Shown piece after piece: positions 25,073 to 34,400 of a stretch of 54,161 bases of DNA (the first letter of the stretch is position 1; each line of letters starts with the position of its first letter). The stretch is from an uncultured Flavobacteriales bacterium (GTDB lineage Bacteria > Bacteroidota > Bacteroidia > Flavobacteriales > UBA1820): positions 1 to 54,161 of the forward strand of contig CAUHQV010000016.1 of assembly GCA_959608625.1 (NCBI GenBank). Direction: 5' to 3'. A program made the position numbers and the translations under genes. The notes under the pieces were generated by a model. The model was given only the letters and a program-made list of their open reading frames with translations, was not told the DNA's origin and made no database searches.

Positions 25073-25942
25073 TCAGAACAGCGACATCTGTGCGGGCCGT
25101 TCTCCCGAATAAAACTCCATGCGGGTCTGTAGCTCCAGACGCCGGCACTCTGCGTAAAACGCCTCGGAAAGTTTTTTGTAATTTTCGCTCCAGCACTCGT
25201 AGCGATTGCCGAACGCCGATACGTACCCCTCTTTCATCCCCGGAAACTGCTTTTCCAGCGTGCGGTAAAAATAATCCCGCGAACCGCCCCGCAGGGTCAT
25301 GCCGAACATCGGCAGCACATACGATGCGCCGCTGTCTTTGGCCCGGCGGAGTATTTCCCGCACATTTTCCACCGTATCGGTCAGAAAAGGGAGCAGCGGC
25401 ATGAGCGTCACTCCCGTATAAATACCCCGGGAAGCCAGTATTTCCATCGCCTTGAGCCGGGCCGACGAAGGCGGGGCACCTGGCTCAAGTATCCGGGCCC
25501 GCGCATCGTCCGCGCATGTTACCGTAAAACTCACCGCCGCATACACGGTCGATATGTCCTGCAAAACATCCGCGTCCCGCGTAACGAGCGTTCCCTTCGT
25601 GATGACATGCACCGGAAAACGCCAAGCGGCGATCCGGGCCAGGGCCTCGCGTACGATCCCGGTTTTTTCCTCGGCAGGCATATAGGGGTCGTTCATCGAT
25701 CCGGTGCCGATCGTGCCTTTCCGGCCCCGCTTGGCGCGGAGTTCCCGTTCGAGAAGTTCCAGCGCATTGCGCTTGACCGATATTTTTGAGATGTCCCCTA
25801 TTCCGTAGCAGTCGCTGCGGGTGTCGCAGTAGATACACCCGTGCTGGCATCCCCGGTAGAGGTTCATATTGTAAGTAATGCCGAACAGGCTGTCCGCCTG
25901 CCGGAGTTTGGAGAGTATGGATTTCGCTTCGATATACTGCAT
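25073..25942 (-). CDS. radical SAM protein, SplB-like
   Basis: A 289-residue 4Fe-4S radical SAM protein. The start at 25942 (MQYIEAKSIL) fits the family. Cys32, Cys36 and Cys39 in RGCQHGCIYCDTRSDCY form the cluster motif CxxxCxxC. The GTGSMNDPYMPAEE stretch, HVITKG (strand 3) and TLMPLLPFLTDT follow. It resembles the spore-photoproduct-lyase-like group (Rv2578c type) found in many non-sporulating bacteria, where the role is unknown. A -7 box (TATCTTTG) lies at 25967-25960. Confidence 0.88.
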   Translation of the reverse strand: MQYIEAKSILSKLRQADSLFGITYNMNLYRGCQHGCIYCDTRSDCYGIGDISKISVKRNALELLERELRAKRGRKGTIGTGSMNDPYMPAEEKTGIVREALARIAAWRFPVHVITKGTLVTRDADVLQDISTVYAAVSFTVTCADDARARILEPGAPPSSARLKAMEILASRGIYTGVTLMPLLPFLTDTVENVREILRRAKDSGASYVLPMFGMTLRGGSRDYFYRTLEKQFPGMKEGYVSAFGNRYECWSENYKKLSEAFYAECRRLELQTRMEFYSGERPAQMSLF

Positions 25943-26032
25943 AAAAAATCCCTTGTCCGCAAAGATACCGATTTCCCGTAAAGGGCCCGGTTCTTTTACC
26001 GACAAGGGATGGGGATTTCCTCTTGTTTTTCC

Positions 26033-27283
26033 TTATACCGCTTTACGGCCCGAGAAACCCCGGCGGAAAAAACGTTTGGCCTTATTGCCTCCTTTGGAGG
26101 CTGTTTTGGGCTGCTGCGCCTGCGAGGCACGTTCGGCTGCAAAAGCGTATTCCGGACAGTGGAACGGCTGGTCTTCGACCACTTCGATGGAGCGGCCGAT
26201 CAACTTTTTAATATCTTTCAGGTATCCGAGTTCGCTCTCGTCGCAGAACGACACCGAAATGCCTTCCCGTCCCGCGCGGCCCGTACGGCCTATGCGGTGT
26301 ACGTAGGATTCGGAATCGGCCGGCAGGTCGTAATTCACGACATACGACAGGTTGTTCACGTCGATCCCTCGGGCGGCGATATCGGTTGCGATCAGCACCC
26401 GGTTGCGGCGGCTCTTGAAATTGTCCAATGCCCGTTGGCGCGCATTCTGGCTCTTGTCTCCGTGGATGGAATCGCACTTTATGCCGGAACGGGAAAGTAT
26501 CTGGGCCAAACGATCCGCCCCGTGCTTAGTCCGCGAAAAGACCAGTACGGAATCCATATCCGGGTCTTCCAGCAGGGAAAGGAGCAAAGATTTCTTGTTG
26601 CCTTTTTCGACGAAATACACTTTTTGTTCGACCGTATCCACCGTCGAGGATTCGGGATTGACCTCCACTCGCTCGGGATCGGAAAGGATATCCGAAGCCA
26701 GGGCGCAGATATTGGGCGGCATGGTAGCCGAGAAGAACAGCGTCTGCCGGTCTTCGGGCACTTGCGCCATGATCTTGCGGATATCGTGGATAAAGCCCAT
26801 GTCAAGCATACGGTCGGCCTCGTCCAGCACCAGTATTTCGACGTTGCGCAGGTTCACAAAGCCCTGGTTCATCAAGTCCAGCAGGCGCCCCGGGGTCGCG
26901 GTGAGGATATCCACCCCCCGGCCCAGTTCACGGGTCTGGTTGAGCTGCGACACCCCACCGTATACAACGGTCTCGCGCAGGCCGGTATATCTGGCATACA
27001 TCCGGAAATTGTCGGATATCTGCCCGGCCAGCTCGCGGGTAGGAGTAAGTACCAACGCCCGTATCGGACGTTTGCCGGTAGAGTGTTTCTGTCCCAGCAG
27101 TTCGACGATCGGCAGGGCGAACGCGGCGGTCTTGCCGGTACCTGTCTGGGCGCTGCCCAACAGGTCGCGTCCTTCGAGTACCAAAGGAATGGCTTGTTCC
27201 TGAATAGGAGTGGGGGTCTGGTAGCCCGCATCCGTAAGCGCCCTGAGTACGGGCGCAGAAAGTTTCAAATCTTCAAATAACAT
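26033..27283 (-). CDS. DEAD-box RNA helicase (RhlE-like)
   Basis: A 416-residue ATP-dependent RNA helicase for ribosome assembly or RNA turnover. The motifs appear in order: Q-motif with YQTPTPIQEQAIP, AQTGTGKTAAF (I), PTRELAGQ (Ia), TPGRLLD (Ib), DEADRMLDMGF (II), SATMP (III), the TDIAARGID region (V) and HRIGRTGRAGR (VI). The C terminus is a short basic tail (KAKRFFRRGFSGRKAV) that probably binds RNA. The nearest promoter-like box is about 170 bp upstream, so a long leader is likely. Confidence 0.95.
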   Translation of the reverse strand: MLFEDLKLSAPVLRALTDAGYQTPTPIQEQAIPLVLEGRDLLGSAQTGTGKTAAFALPIVELLGQKHSTGKRPIRALVLTPTRELAGQISDNFRMYARYTGLRETVVYGGVSQLNQTRELGRGVDILTATPGRLLDLMNQGFVNLRNVEILVLDEADRMLDMGFIHDIRKIMAQVPEDRQTLFFSATMPPNICALASDILSDPERVEVNPESSTVDTVEQKVYFVEKGNKKSLLLSLLEDPDMDSVLVFSRTKHGADRLAQILSRSGIKCDSIHGDKSQNARQRALDNFKSRRNRVLIATDIAARGIDVNNLSYVVNYDLPADSESYVHRIGRTGRAGREGISVSFCDESELGYLKDIKKLIGRSIEVVEDQPFHCPEYAFAAERASQAQQPKTASKGGNKAKRFFRRGFSGRKAV

Positions 27284-27457
27284 AATATTTGCTTATTATT
27301 TTGCCGTTTTTCTTCGGAAAACGGATCCGAGCATTCGCCCGCACAAAACGAGCTTTCATCACATTGTCTTTTACTTCGCGGCCATTGATCGCCGCCGGCT
27401 GATAATATGCAAATATTACAGGTAAAGGAACGATTGCTTAAATGCGGTGCAAAGATA
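27284..27457 (-). promoter_or_regulatory. long leader and -7 box of the helicase gene
   Basis: TATCTTTG (27457-27450, minus) is a good -7 box, although no -33 TTTG was found. If used, it gives a 5' leader of about 160 bases. Cold-shock DEAD-box mRNAs of other bacteria often have such leaders; no specific fold was established here. Confidence 0.35.
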
Positions 27458-27503
27458 CGTCATTTTACCGGCATATAACTGTTTTTTATGTAAAATAACA
27501 AAA

Positions 27504-27535
27504 AAAGGGTGATGCCCCATCAGGCATCACCCTTT
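27504..27535 (-). terminator. terminator of sppA
   Basis: A 13-bp stem (aaagggtgatgcc / ggcatcaccctttt-side) with a 6-base loop lies 20 bp beyond the sppA stop. Its A/T flanks would give a short U-run in either direction. Confidence 0.8.
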
Positions 27536-27554
27536 ATATCAAACAATTAAGCTA

Positions 27555-29321
27555 CTACATGTTTATCCGCATACCGTACGGCAAACGCGACATCACTACC
27601 GGTTTGTCCGACTGCGATGCCCGGCGGGCCGCACTGTACATTTCGAACATATCGTCCCCGATCAGGGCACGCACTTTCATATCGGAAGAACTGTTCAGTA
27701 TGCTCATCAGCTGCTCGAAGGACGAAGGCGTCCGGGTATATTCCGACACCGAATAGTCAGTCGTTCCGGCCAGCTCGGCTGCTTTCCCGACCGCTTCGCC
27801 AAGGCCGCCGATCCCGTCCACCAGCCCGAGTTTCAGCGCGGAAATACCGCTCCATACCCGGCCCTGTGCAATGGAATCCACCGATGTGGCCGCCATATGG
27901 CGGCCTTCGGCCACCCGGCCCACAAACTGGGCATAAGTTTCCTCTATACTCTTTTGGATAATCTTGCCCAAACCGTCGCTGACCGGGGTAAAGAACGTCG
28001 GATCTGCCGAATTGGAATAGATGGATACCTCATCGGTGGTAATGCCGTTCCTGTTGGCTAATTTTTCCACATTGGGAATATAGGCGAACACTCCGATCGA
28101 ACCGGTAATGGTCGTCGGCTCGGCAAAGATATAATCGGCCCCGCAGGATATGTAATACCCACCCGAAGCCGCATAGTTGCCCATCGAAACGACGACCGGC
28201 TTTTCCGCTTTGAGGTCTTCGACCATCTTCCAGATATTATCCGCCGTAATGGACACGCCGCCGGGCGAATTCACCCGCAGTACGACCGCTTTCACCCGGT
28301 CATCGTCTTTGGCTTTCTTAAAGGCTTTGCGCATCGCGTCCTCGCTGATCTCGGTCGCCTTGCCTTTGCCGTACACGATATCACCCTGCGCATAGATCAC
28401 AGCGATCCGGTCTTCGGCTTTAGTTTTATGCCTCATAGAGAGATACCGGGCGTATTCGGCGTATTTGATCCGATTTTTCCCACCCAGACTGTCCAAGAAA
28501 TCGTCGTATTGCCCGGCGTACATCAGGCTGTCCACCAGCCCGCAATCCAGCGCACCCCGGGCCGTAAAACCGAGCCTCCCGGAAGCGATGCTGTCCACCT
28601 GTGCGCGGGTATATTCCCGGGCGACGGCCACGGCCGAAGACAGCGTATCCCATATTGTGGTGATGAGTTCGAGGCTTTGCCTGCGGTTTTCCGGGCTCAT
28701 TTTATCCAACAGGAACGGCTCGACCGCGCTTTTGAATTTACCGGTGCGAAACACCTGTACCCCGATGCCGTACTTTTCCTCAAACCCCTTGAAGAACATA
28801 CTGGCCATCGAAAGACCCTTGAGGTCGACCGTGCCGTTGGGGTTCAGGAATATATTATCGGCCGTGCTCTTGGCGATATAATCGCCCTGGCTGTACAGGT
28901 TGGCGTAGGCTGTCACATATTTGCCGGACTCCTTGAATTCGTTGAGCGCTTTCCGCACGGCTACCAGTTGCGCCATACCCCCGCCGAACCCTTCGCCGGT
29001 AAGCGATATACCCTCGATATTTTCATCTTCGGCCGCACAGGCGATAGCCTCGGTAAGCTCCCGCAGGCTGATGGGCATTGACACGTTGCCAGCCATCGAA
29101 GAGAACGAAGTGAAAATAGCCATCGGATCCTCCACCGCTTTGTCCATGATAGGTACGCTCAGGTCGATCACCAGCGTGCTGGAGGGTTTCACCGTCACTT
29201 CGGGTTGCTCTCCAAAACTGGACAATACCGAAACGAACCCGATAAACATCAGGAAAGGCAGGATCATCAACACCACCCCGGCCAGCAGGGCAGCGAAGAA
29301 CATTTTAAAGAATTGTCCCAT
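27555..29321 (-). CDS. sppA: signal peptide peptidase SppA, 67K type
   Basis: An inner-membrane serine protease that degrades released signal peptides. The 588-residue protein has an N-terminal membrane helix (about 8-34) and two tandem S49 domains, the long form. The catalytic Lys is Lys197 in RTGKFKSAVEPF, and the nucleophile is Ser386 in GNYAASGGYYISC. These match the Lys-Ser dyad of E. coli SppA, so the enzyme looks active. It follows the M64 gene on the same strand, separated by a structured 99-bp spacer. Confidence 0.95.
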   Translation of the reverse strand: MGQFFKMFFAALLAGVVLMILPFLMFIGFVSVLSSFGEQPEVTVKPSSTLVIDLSVPIMDKAVEDPMAIFTSFSSMAGNVSMPISLRELTEAIACAAEDENIEGISLTGEGFGGGMAQLVAVRKALNEFKESGKYVTAYANLYSQGDYIAKSTADNIFLNPNGTVDLKGLSMASMFFKGFEEKYGIGVQVFRTGKFKSAVEPFLLDKMSPENRRQSLELITTIWDTLSSAVAVAREYTRAQVDSIASGRLGFTARGALDCGLVDSLMYAGQYDDFLDSLGGKNRIKYAEYARYLSMRHKTKAEDRIAVIYAQGDIVYGKGKATEISEDAMRKAFKKAKDDDRVKAVVLRVNSPGGVSITADNIWKMVEDLKAEKPVVVSMGNYAASGGYYISCGADYIFAEPTTITGSIGVFAYIPNVEKLANRNGITTDEVSIYSNSADPTFFTPVSDGLGKIIQKSIEETYAQFVGRVAEGRHMAATSVDSIAQGRVWSGISALKLGLVDGIGGLGEAVGKAAELAGTTDYSVSEYTRTPSSFEQLMSILNSSSDMKVRALIGDDMFEMYSAARRASQSDKPVVMSRLPYGMRINM

Positions 29322-29353
29322 ATCTTATCGTTTTTTAATGTTTATTATGTATA

Positions 29354-29402
29354 CGAGGAAGACCCTTTTGCGGGGAATATCCCTAGCAAAAGAGCCTCCT
29401 CG
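29354..29402 (-). other. compound hairpin between the M64 gene and sppA
   Basis: Three nested stems pair around one axis: cgagga with tcctcg, cttttgc with gcaaaag, and ggg with ccc. There is no U-run, so it is either a processing or attenuation structure in a shared transcript or a factor-dependent end. Confidence 0.5.
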
Positions 29403-29420
29403 TTGTTAGGAACAAATGTG

Positions 29421-30872
29421 TTACAACGGCATATCCATCATAATAGGCCGGCCCAACGGAATGAACTCGGATTCGCTCGCCTTGGCCATCGCCGTGAAAG
29501 CGTTCAGCTGGGAAGGCGTGGCTTGTACGTCGCGCGTGCGGAAATCGGCCCAGGTGGGCGCTTCCCCGGCGATCGTTTTGATCCGGTTATAGATAAAATA
29601 TCGCTGAGGGCCATTGAAATAGGGGACGTTGTCGTTCATGATACTGTTGCTTTCCGCGCGCCATATACCCAGCGCATATGTGCATCCGCCTTCAAAGAAA
29701 CCGACTTCCGGATAAATAGCGGCATTGTCCAGGAACGGCTGCCACTCCTCAGGCGCACCGGCTTTGGTCTTGACCGTCGACATATTTCTGTAAAATCCCA
29801 GTCCCTGCCATTGTTGTATTTCGTTAACGCTATACCCGCTGGCATCCGTTTGAGGGATCGCTCCTGGGTAATAAATATACTCGTCGGTGAATTTCCCGAA
29901 ACCATGTCCGCCGGCCTCATGGCGCAAAGTAGCTTCAAAGCTCATGTTACCTACAGCCGTCGACATCGGGCACATCCCGATAGCCGCGCCTGTAGGATAC
30001 ATTACGCATGTACCTGCATAACGGGTATCGTTGATCACCAAAATTATAAGCGTCTTGTTTATTACGTTATTCACATCTGAAATCGCTCCGCTCTGGATAT
30101 TTCCGTCCGGTTTGAGTACGATATCGGCACCCACCTTTATGGCAGGGATTTTGCGGGCGTAATCGAACACTTTCTGGTAATTGCAGGAAGTGGCCGTAGA
30201 ATTGGCCGAAGTCGAGAACGTAGCCTTGAAAGCCGTATTGCGTACCGTAAAAGCAAAAGTAGCTTTGGTCGATCCGTCATACCCCCAGCCGTAAGTGGCC
30301 CCCCGGTCTTCACTTTCCGCATATACGTAATATACATTGAAATAATTGCGGTACGATTTGAACGGCTCTATATCGAAAAACGCCTCCCGGGCACGATCCA
30401 TCGCCTGATCATACGCTCCCCCTTGTTCCAAATCCGCAGCCGTAAATCCATCGCCCATGATGACGATATTCACCGGATCGGTTTGCCTGTTTGTTTCGGC
30501 GGCCTTATAAGCTCCTTCGGCATAACCCGTTGTCACTCCGGCCTGCTCCACATAAATATCAACGGAGCCCAGCACAGAACCAACCGTCAAGGTAACATCG
30601 CGGGAACCGGAGGTCGTATTGGGTTTTATGGTCAATTTCACTTTCCGGTCGCCGCTGCCCCGTACTACATCCGGCTTGCACCAGTCTTTGCCGCCTGTTA
30701 CGGCCCAGTCGACATTCGCCTCTATATCGATTTCCGCCTGCGTATCGTCCGCCGAAAGACGGATCGTCGTATCGGAAATTATGCCAAAATGCATATCTTT
30801 ACCCCCTTTGGAGCAGGCAAAGAATACGAGCATCGGCAGCATGGCCAATAAAATACCTAATCTTTTTTTCAT
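29421..30872 (-). CDS. BACON-domain lipoprotein, M64 (IgA-type) metallopeptidase
   Basis: A 483-residue surface lipoprotein with lipobox VFFAC (Cys20). Residues 30-112 form a BACON-like beta domain (TIRLSADDTQAEIDIEANVDWAV start, VDIYVEQAG end). The peptidase part starts at VNIVIMGDGFTAADL and has the metal site in RHEAGGHGFGKFTDEY, the variant seen in Bacteroidota M64 peptidases rather than strict HExxH. M64 members include an IgA-cleaving enzyme, but the substrate here is unknown. The promoter upstream is a near-perfect Bacteroides type. Confidence 0.9.
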   Translation of the reverse strand: MKKRLGILLAMLPMLVFFACSKGGKDMHFGIISDTTIRLSADDTQAEIDIEANVDWAVTGGKDWCKPDVVRGSGDRKVKLTIKPNTTSGSRDVTLTVGSVLGSVDIYVEQAGVTTGYAEGAYKAAETNRQTDPVNIVIMGDGFTAADLEQGGAYDQAMDRAREAFFDIEPFKSYRNYFNVYYVYAESEDRGATYGWGYDGSTKATFAFTVRNTAFKATFSTSANSTATSCNYQKVFDYARKIPAIKVGADIVLKPDGNIQSGAISDVNNVINKTLIILVINDTRYAGTCVMYPTGAAIGMCPMSTAVGNMSFEATLRHEAGGHGFGKFTDEYIYYPGAIPQTDASGYSVNEIQQWQGLGFYRNMSTVKTKAGAPEEWQPFLDNAAIYPEVGFFEGGCTYALGIWRAESNSIMNDNVPYFNGPQRYFIYNRIKTIAGEAPTWADFRTRDVQATPSQLNAFTAMAKASESEFIPLGRPIMMDMPL

Positions 30873-30894
30873 AACTTATCTTGTTGCTGAATGA

Positions 30895-30926
30895 CAAAAA
30901 TAGGAACTATTTGCCTCCCCCGCAAA
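30895..30926 (-). promoter_or_regulatory. vegetative promoter of the M64 gene
   Basis: On the minus strand, TTTG (30926-30923) and TATTTTTG (30902-30895) are separated by exactly 20 bases, matching the Bacteroides consensus. The likely start is near 30888, leaving about 15 bases of leader. Confidence 0.7.
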
Positions 30927-30958
30927 CGAAAGGGTTCTCTACCGGGAAAATTTCACAA

Positions 30959-30990
30959 AAAAAGCCTCCGTCTAATGACAAAGGCTTTTT
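30959..30990 (-). terminator. terminator of ileS-dksA-like operon
   Basis: A 9-bp stem (aaaaagcct / aggcttttt) with a 14-base loop starts 26 bp after the TraR/DksA gene and includes the U-run in its arm on the minus strand. Confidence 0.65.
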
Positions 30991-31015
30991 CCGCGTCGTT
31001 ATCCACCCCTGAATC

Positions 31016-31402
31016 TTACAGGCGTTGTTTTTTTGCCTCAATGGACAAGGTAGCATGAGGCACGGCCAACAGCCGTTCCCTGGATATGAGTTTGCCGGTA
31101 ACCCGGCATATCCCGTATGTCTTGTTCTCGATCCGCACCAAGGCGTTCCGCAGGTCGCGGATAAATTTCTCCTGGCGGGCAGCGAGCTGTGCATTTGCTT
31201 CTTTGGACATCGTTTCTGACCCTTCTTCAAAAGGCTTGAAAGTGGGCGAAGTATCTTCCGTCCCGTTGCCGGCATGGTTCAGATAGGTGCCCCGTATGAT
31301 CTCCAAGTCCCTTTCGGCTTTAGCTATCTTCTCGAGTATCAGAGCCTTGAACTCTTCCAGTTCGGCATCCGAATAACGATCCTTTTTCTCATTTGTCTCC
31401 AT
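31016..31402 (-). CDS. TraR/DksA-like protein with degenerate zinc finger
   Basis: A 128-residue cytoplasmic protein of the DksA/TraR type, which binds the RNA polymerase secondary channel or serves as a general regulator. It has a helical coiled-coil region (residues 10-100) and the C-terminal block YGICRVTGKLISRERLLAVPHATLSIEAK. Only one Cys remains in this block (C-x2-T), so a four-Cys zinc site is absent. The form resembles those common in Bacteroidota. It starts 3 bp after ileS and is surely co-transcribed. Confidence 0.9.
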   Translation of the reverse strand: METNEKKDRYSDAELEEFKALILEKIAKAERDLEIIRGTYLNHAGNGTEDTSPTFKPFEEGSETMSKEANAQLAARQEKFIRDLRNALVRIENKTYGICRVTGKLISRERLLAVPHATLSIEAKKQRL

Positions 31403-31405
31403 TGC

Positions 31406-34400
31406 CTACACGTGCTTTAGAATGTTAATACTCAGTTTTACCTCGTCGAATTCCACCGTTTCGCCTTCCGCAGAATCGGTAAAGGCCAAACTATCCGACA
31501 GCGTTTCCAAGCAAATATAATCAATATTCTGTTCAATCGCTAATTTTACGCTTTCTGTAGCGTTAATTAATATACCGATGCGGTCGCCTACATTCAGGCC
31601 CTGCTCCTTGCGCATATTCTGTATCCGGTTCACCACCTCGCGGGCGATACCCTCGCTGCGGAGTTCGTCATCGATTGTGATATCCAGTGCCACGGTGATG
31701 CCGTCCTCGGAAGCCACTACGCTTCCTTCGACATCCTGCGTGGTTATTTCCACCTGGTCGGCAGCCACTTCGAATTTCTTCCCGCTCACTTCTACATTTA
31801 AAATTCCGTCCGTTTCAAGCGCCGCAATCTCCTGCTGGGTCATCGCCTGGATACGGGCGGCCACCGCTTTCATATCTTTGCCGTATTTCGGCCCCATCTT
31901 CTTGAAGTCCGGCTTTATCTGCTTGACGAACATCGAAGAATCGGACAACAAATCGATCTGTTTGATGTTCAGCTCGGAAAGGATAAGCCCTTCCACAGCC
32001 CGCACCTGCCGGCCGAAATCGTCGGACAGACAGGGGATCATGATCTTGGCCAATGGTTGGCGTACCCGTATCTTGCACCGTTTGCGCAGCGAAAGCCCCA
32101 TCGAACAGATCTTCTGGGCCAGTTCCATCCGGCGCTCCAGTTCCTTGTCCACCCGCGAAGCGTCGTACACCGGGAAATCGGCCAGATGCACCGACAGGCT
32201 CTTATCCCGGCCGGTTACGGCGTTCAGGTCGCGGAACAGGCGGTCGGCAAAGAACGGCGCGATCGGGCTCATGAGCACCGATACCGTTTCCAGGCAGGTA
32301 TAAAGTGTCTGGTAGGCCGACAGTTTGTCGCGGTCGTCGCCCGACTTCCAGTAGCGGCGGCGCGAAAGGCGTACGAACCAGTTGGATAGGTTCTCTCCCA
32401 CGAAATACTGGATCAGGCGGGCCGCTTTGGTCGGTTCGTAGTCGTCCAAAGCCTCTTCTACTTCCTTCACCAGCGTATTGAGTTCGGAAAGGATCCACCG
32501 GTCTATTTCCGGGCGGTCTTTATAGTCGATATCCGCTTCGGCGTACGCGAAACCGTCCAGGTTGGCGTACAGCGCGAAGAACGAATAGGTATTGTACAGC
32601 GTACCGAAGAACTTGCGGCATACCTCTTCGATGCCGTCCAGGTCGAACTTCAGATTGTCCCACGGCTGCGCATTGGATATCATGTACCACCGCACCGCAT
32701 CGGAACCGTATTTATCGATCGTCTCGAACGGGTCGACGGCATTGCCCAGGCGTTTTGACATCTTCTGCCCGTTCTTGTCGAGTACTAACCCGTTGGACAT
32801 CACATTTTTGTAGGCCACCGAATCTTTGACCATCGTGGCGATGGCATGCAAGGTATAAAACCATCCGCGGGTCTGATCGACGCCCTCGGCGATAAAATCG
32901 GCCGGGAAACCCTCGCCGGAATCGATTAAATCGGCGTTCTCGAACGGATAATGCCATTGCGCGAAGGGCATCGAGCCCGAATCGAACCACACGTCGATCA
33001 GGTCGGCTTCGCGCCGCATCGGTTTCCCGCTGTCGGACACCAGGACAATTTTGTCCACCAAATGCTTGTGGAAATCTATGTTTTCGTAGTTCGCCTCGCT
33101 CATATCGCCGGCCACGAAATCCGGGAACGGGTCTTCGGTCATCAGGCCCGCTTTGATCGATTTGGCGATCTCTTCTTTGAGCTGCGCGGCGGAGCCTATG
33201 ATCTTTTCTTCCCGCTTATCCTCGGTACGCCATATCGGCAGCGGAATACCCCAGTAACGCGAACGCGAAAGGTTCCAGTCGTTGGCCGAAGCCAGCCAGT
33301 TGCCGAAACGTCCCGTACCGGTGGAAGCCGGTTTCCATTTGATCGTCTCGTTCAGTTCGCTCATCCGCTCGCGCACTTCGGGTATTTTTATGAACCACGA
33401 ATCGAGCGGATAATACAGCACCGGCTTGTCCGTACGCCAGCAATGCGGGTACGAGTGGGTCTGTTTGGCCGCGGAGAAGGCTTTGTTTTCCTCCTTGAGC
33501 TGAATCGTGATCTGCACGTCGAGGCTCTTTTCCGGTTCTTTTCCGTCGTCGTAATAGGCATTTTTCACATACATGCCGGCGTATTTTCCCAATCCCTCGA
33601 TAAAACGACCCTGGAGATCCACCAGCGGAACGGGATTGCCCGCCTTGTCCAGCACCAGCATAGGCGGGATACCGGCCTCTTTGGCTACCCGGGCGTCGTC
33701 CGCACCGAAAGTCGGGGCGATATGCACGATACCCGTACCGTCCGACGTAGTCACATAATCCCCGGATATCACCCGGAAAGCCTGGTCCGCATCCCGATAC
33801 GGCTGTACGAGCGGCATCAGCTGTTCGTACCGGGCCCCTACGAGGTCTTTCCCTTTCAGTTCCCCCTCTATCCGGTAAGGGATCTTTTTATCTTCGGGTT
33901 TGTAATTTTCAAAGTCCGAGCCGCTTTCCGCCTCGTAAAATTTCCCGGCAAAAACCACCGGAACGAGCACCTTGGCCAGTATCACGTACTGCGGGGCGAA
34001 AGTGTACTGGTTGAACGTACGCACCAGGACGTAATCGACCTCATCCTTCACCGCCAGCGCCGTATTGGACGGGAGCGTCCACGGGGTGGTCGTCCACGCC
34101 AGGAAATACACATCCCCCTCTTTGCGGAAAGCCTCGGGCAAAGTATCCTTCACTGCCTTGAACTGCGAAGTGATGGTCGTATCGGACACGTCGCGGTAAC
34201 AGCCCGGCTGGTTCAACTCGTGGCTGGAAAGGCCCGTTCCCGCTTTGGGGGAATACGGCTGGATAGTGTAGCCTTTGTACAGCAGCCCTTTGGCGTATAT
34301 CTGCGAAAGGAGCCACCATACGGTCTCCATGTATTTCGACTTGTACGTGATATACGGGTGTTCCATATCTACCCAATAACCGATGCGGCGGGTGAGCTCG

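Noticed and set aside
26009..27280. 423-residue plus-strand frame opposite the helicase gene
   Set aside because: Shadow frame; all helicase motifs are on the other strand.
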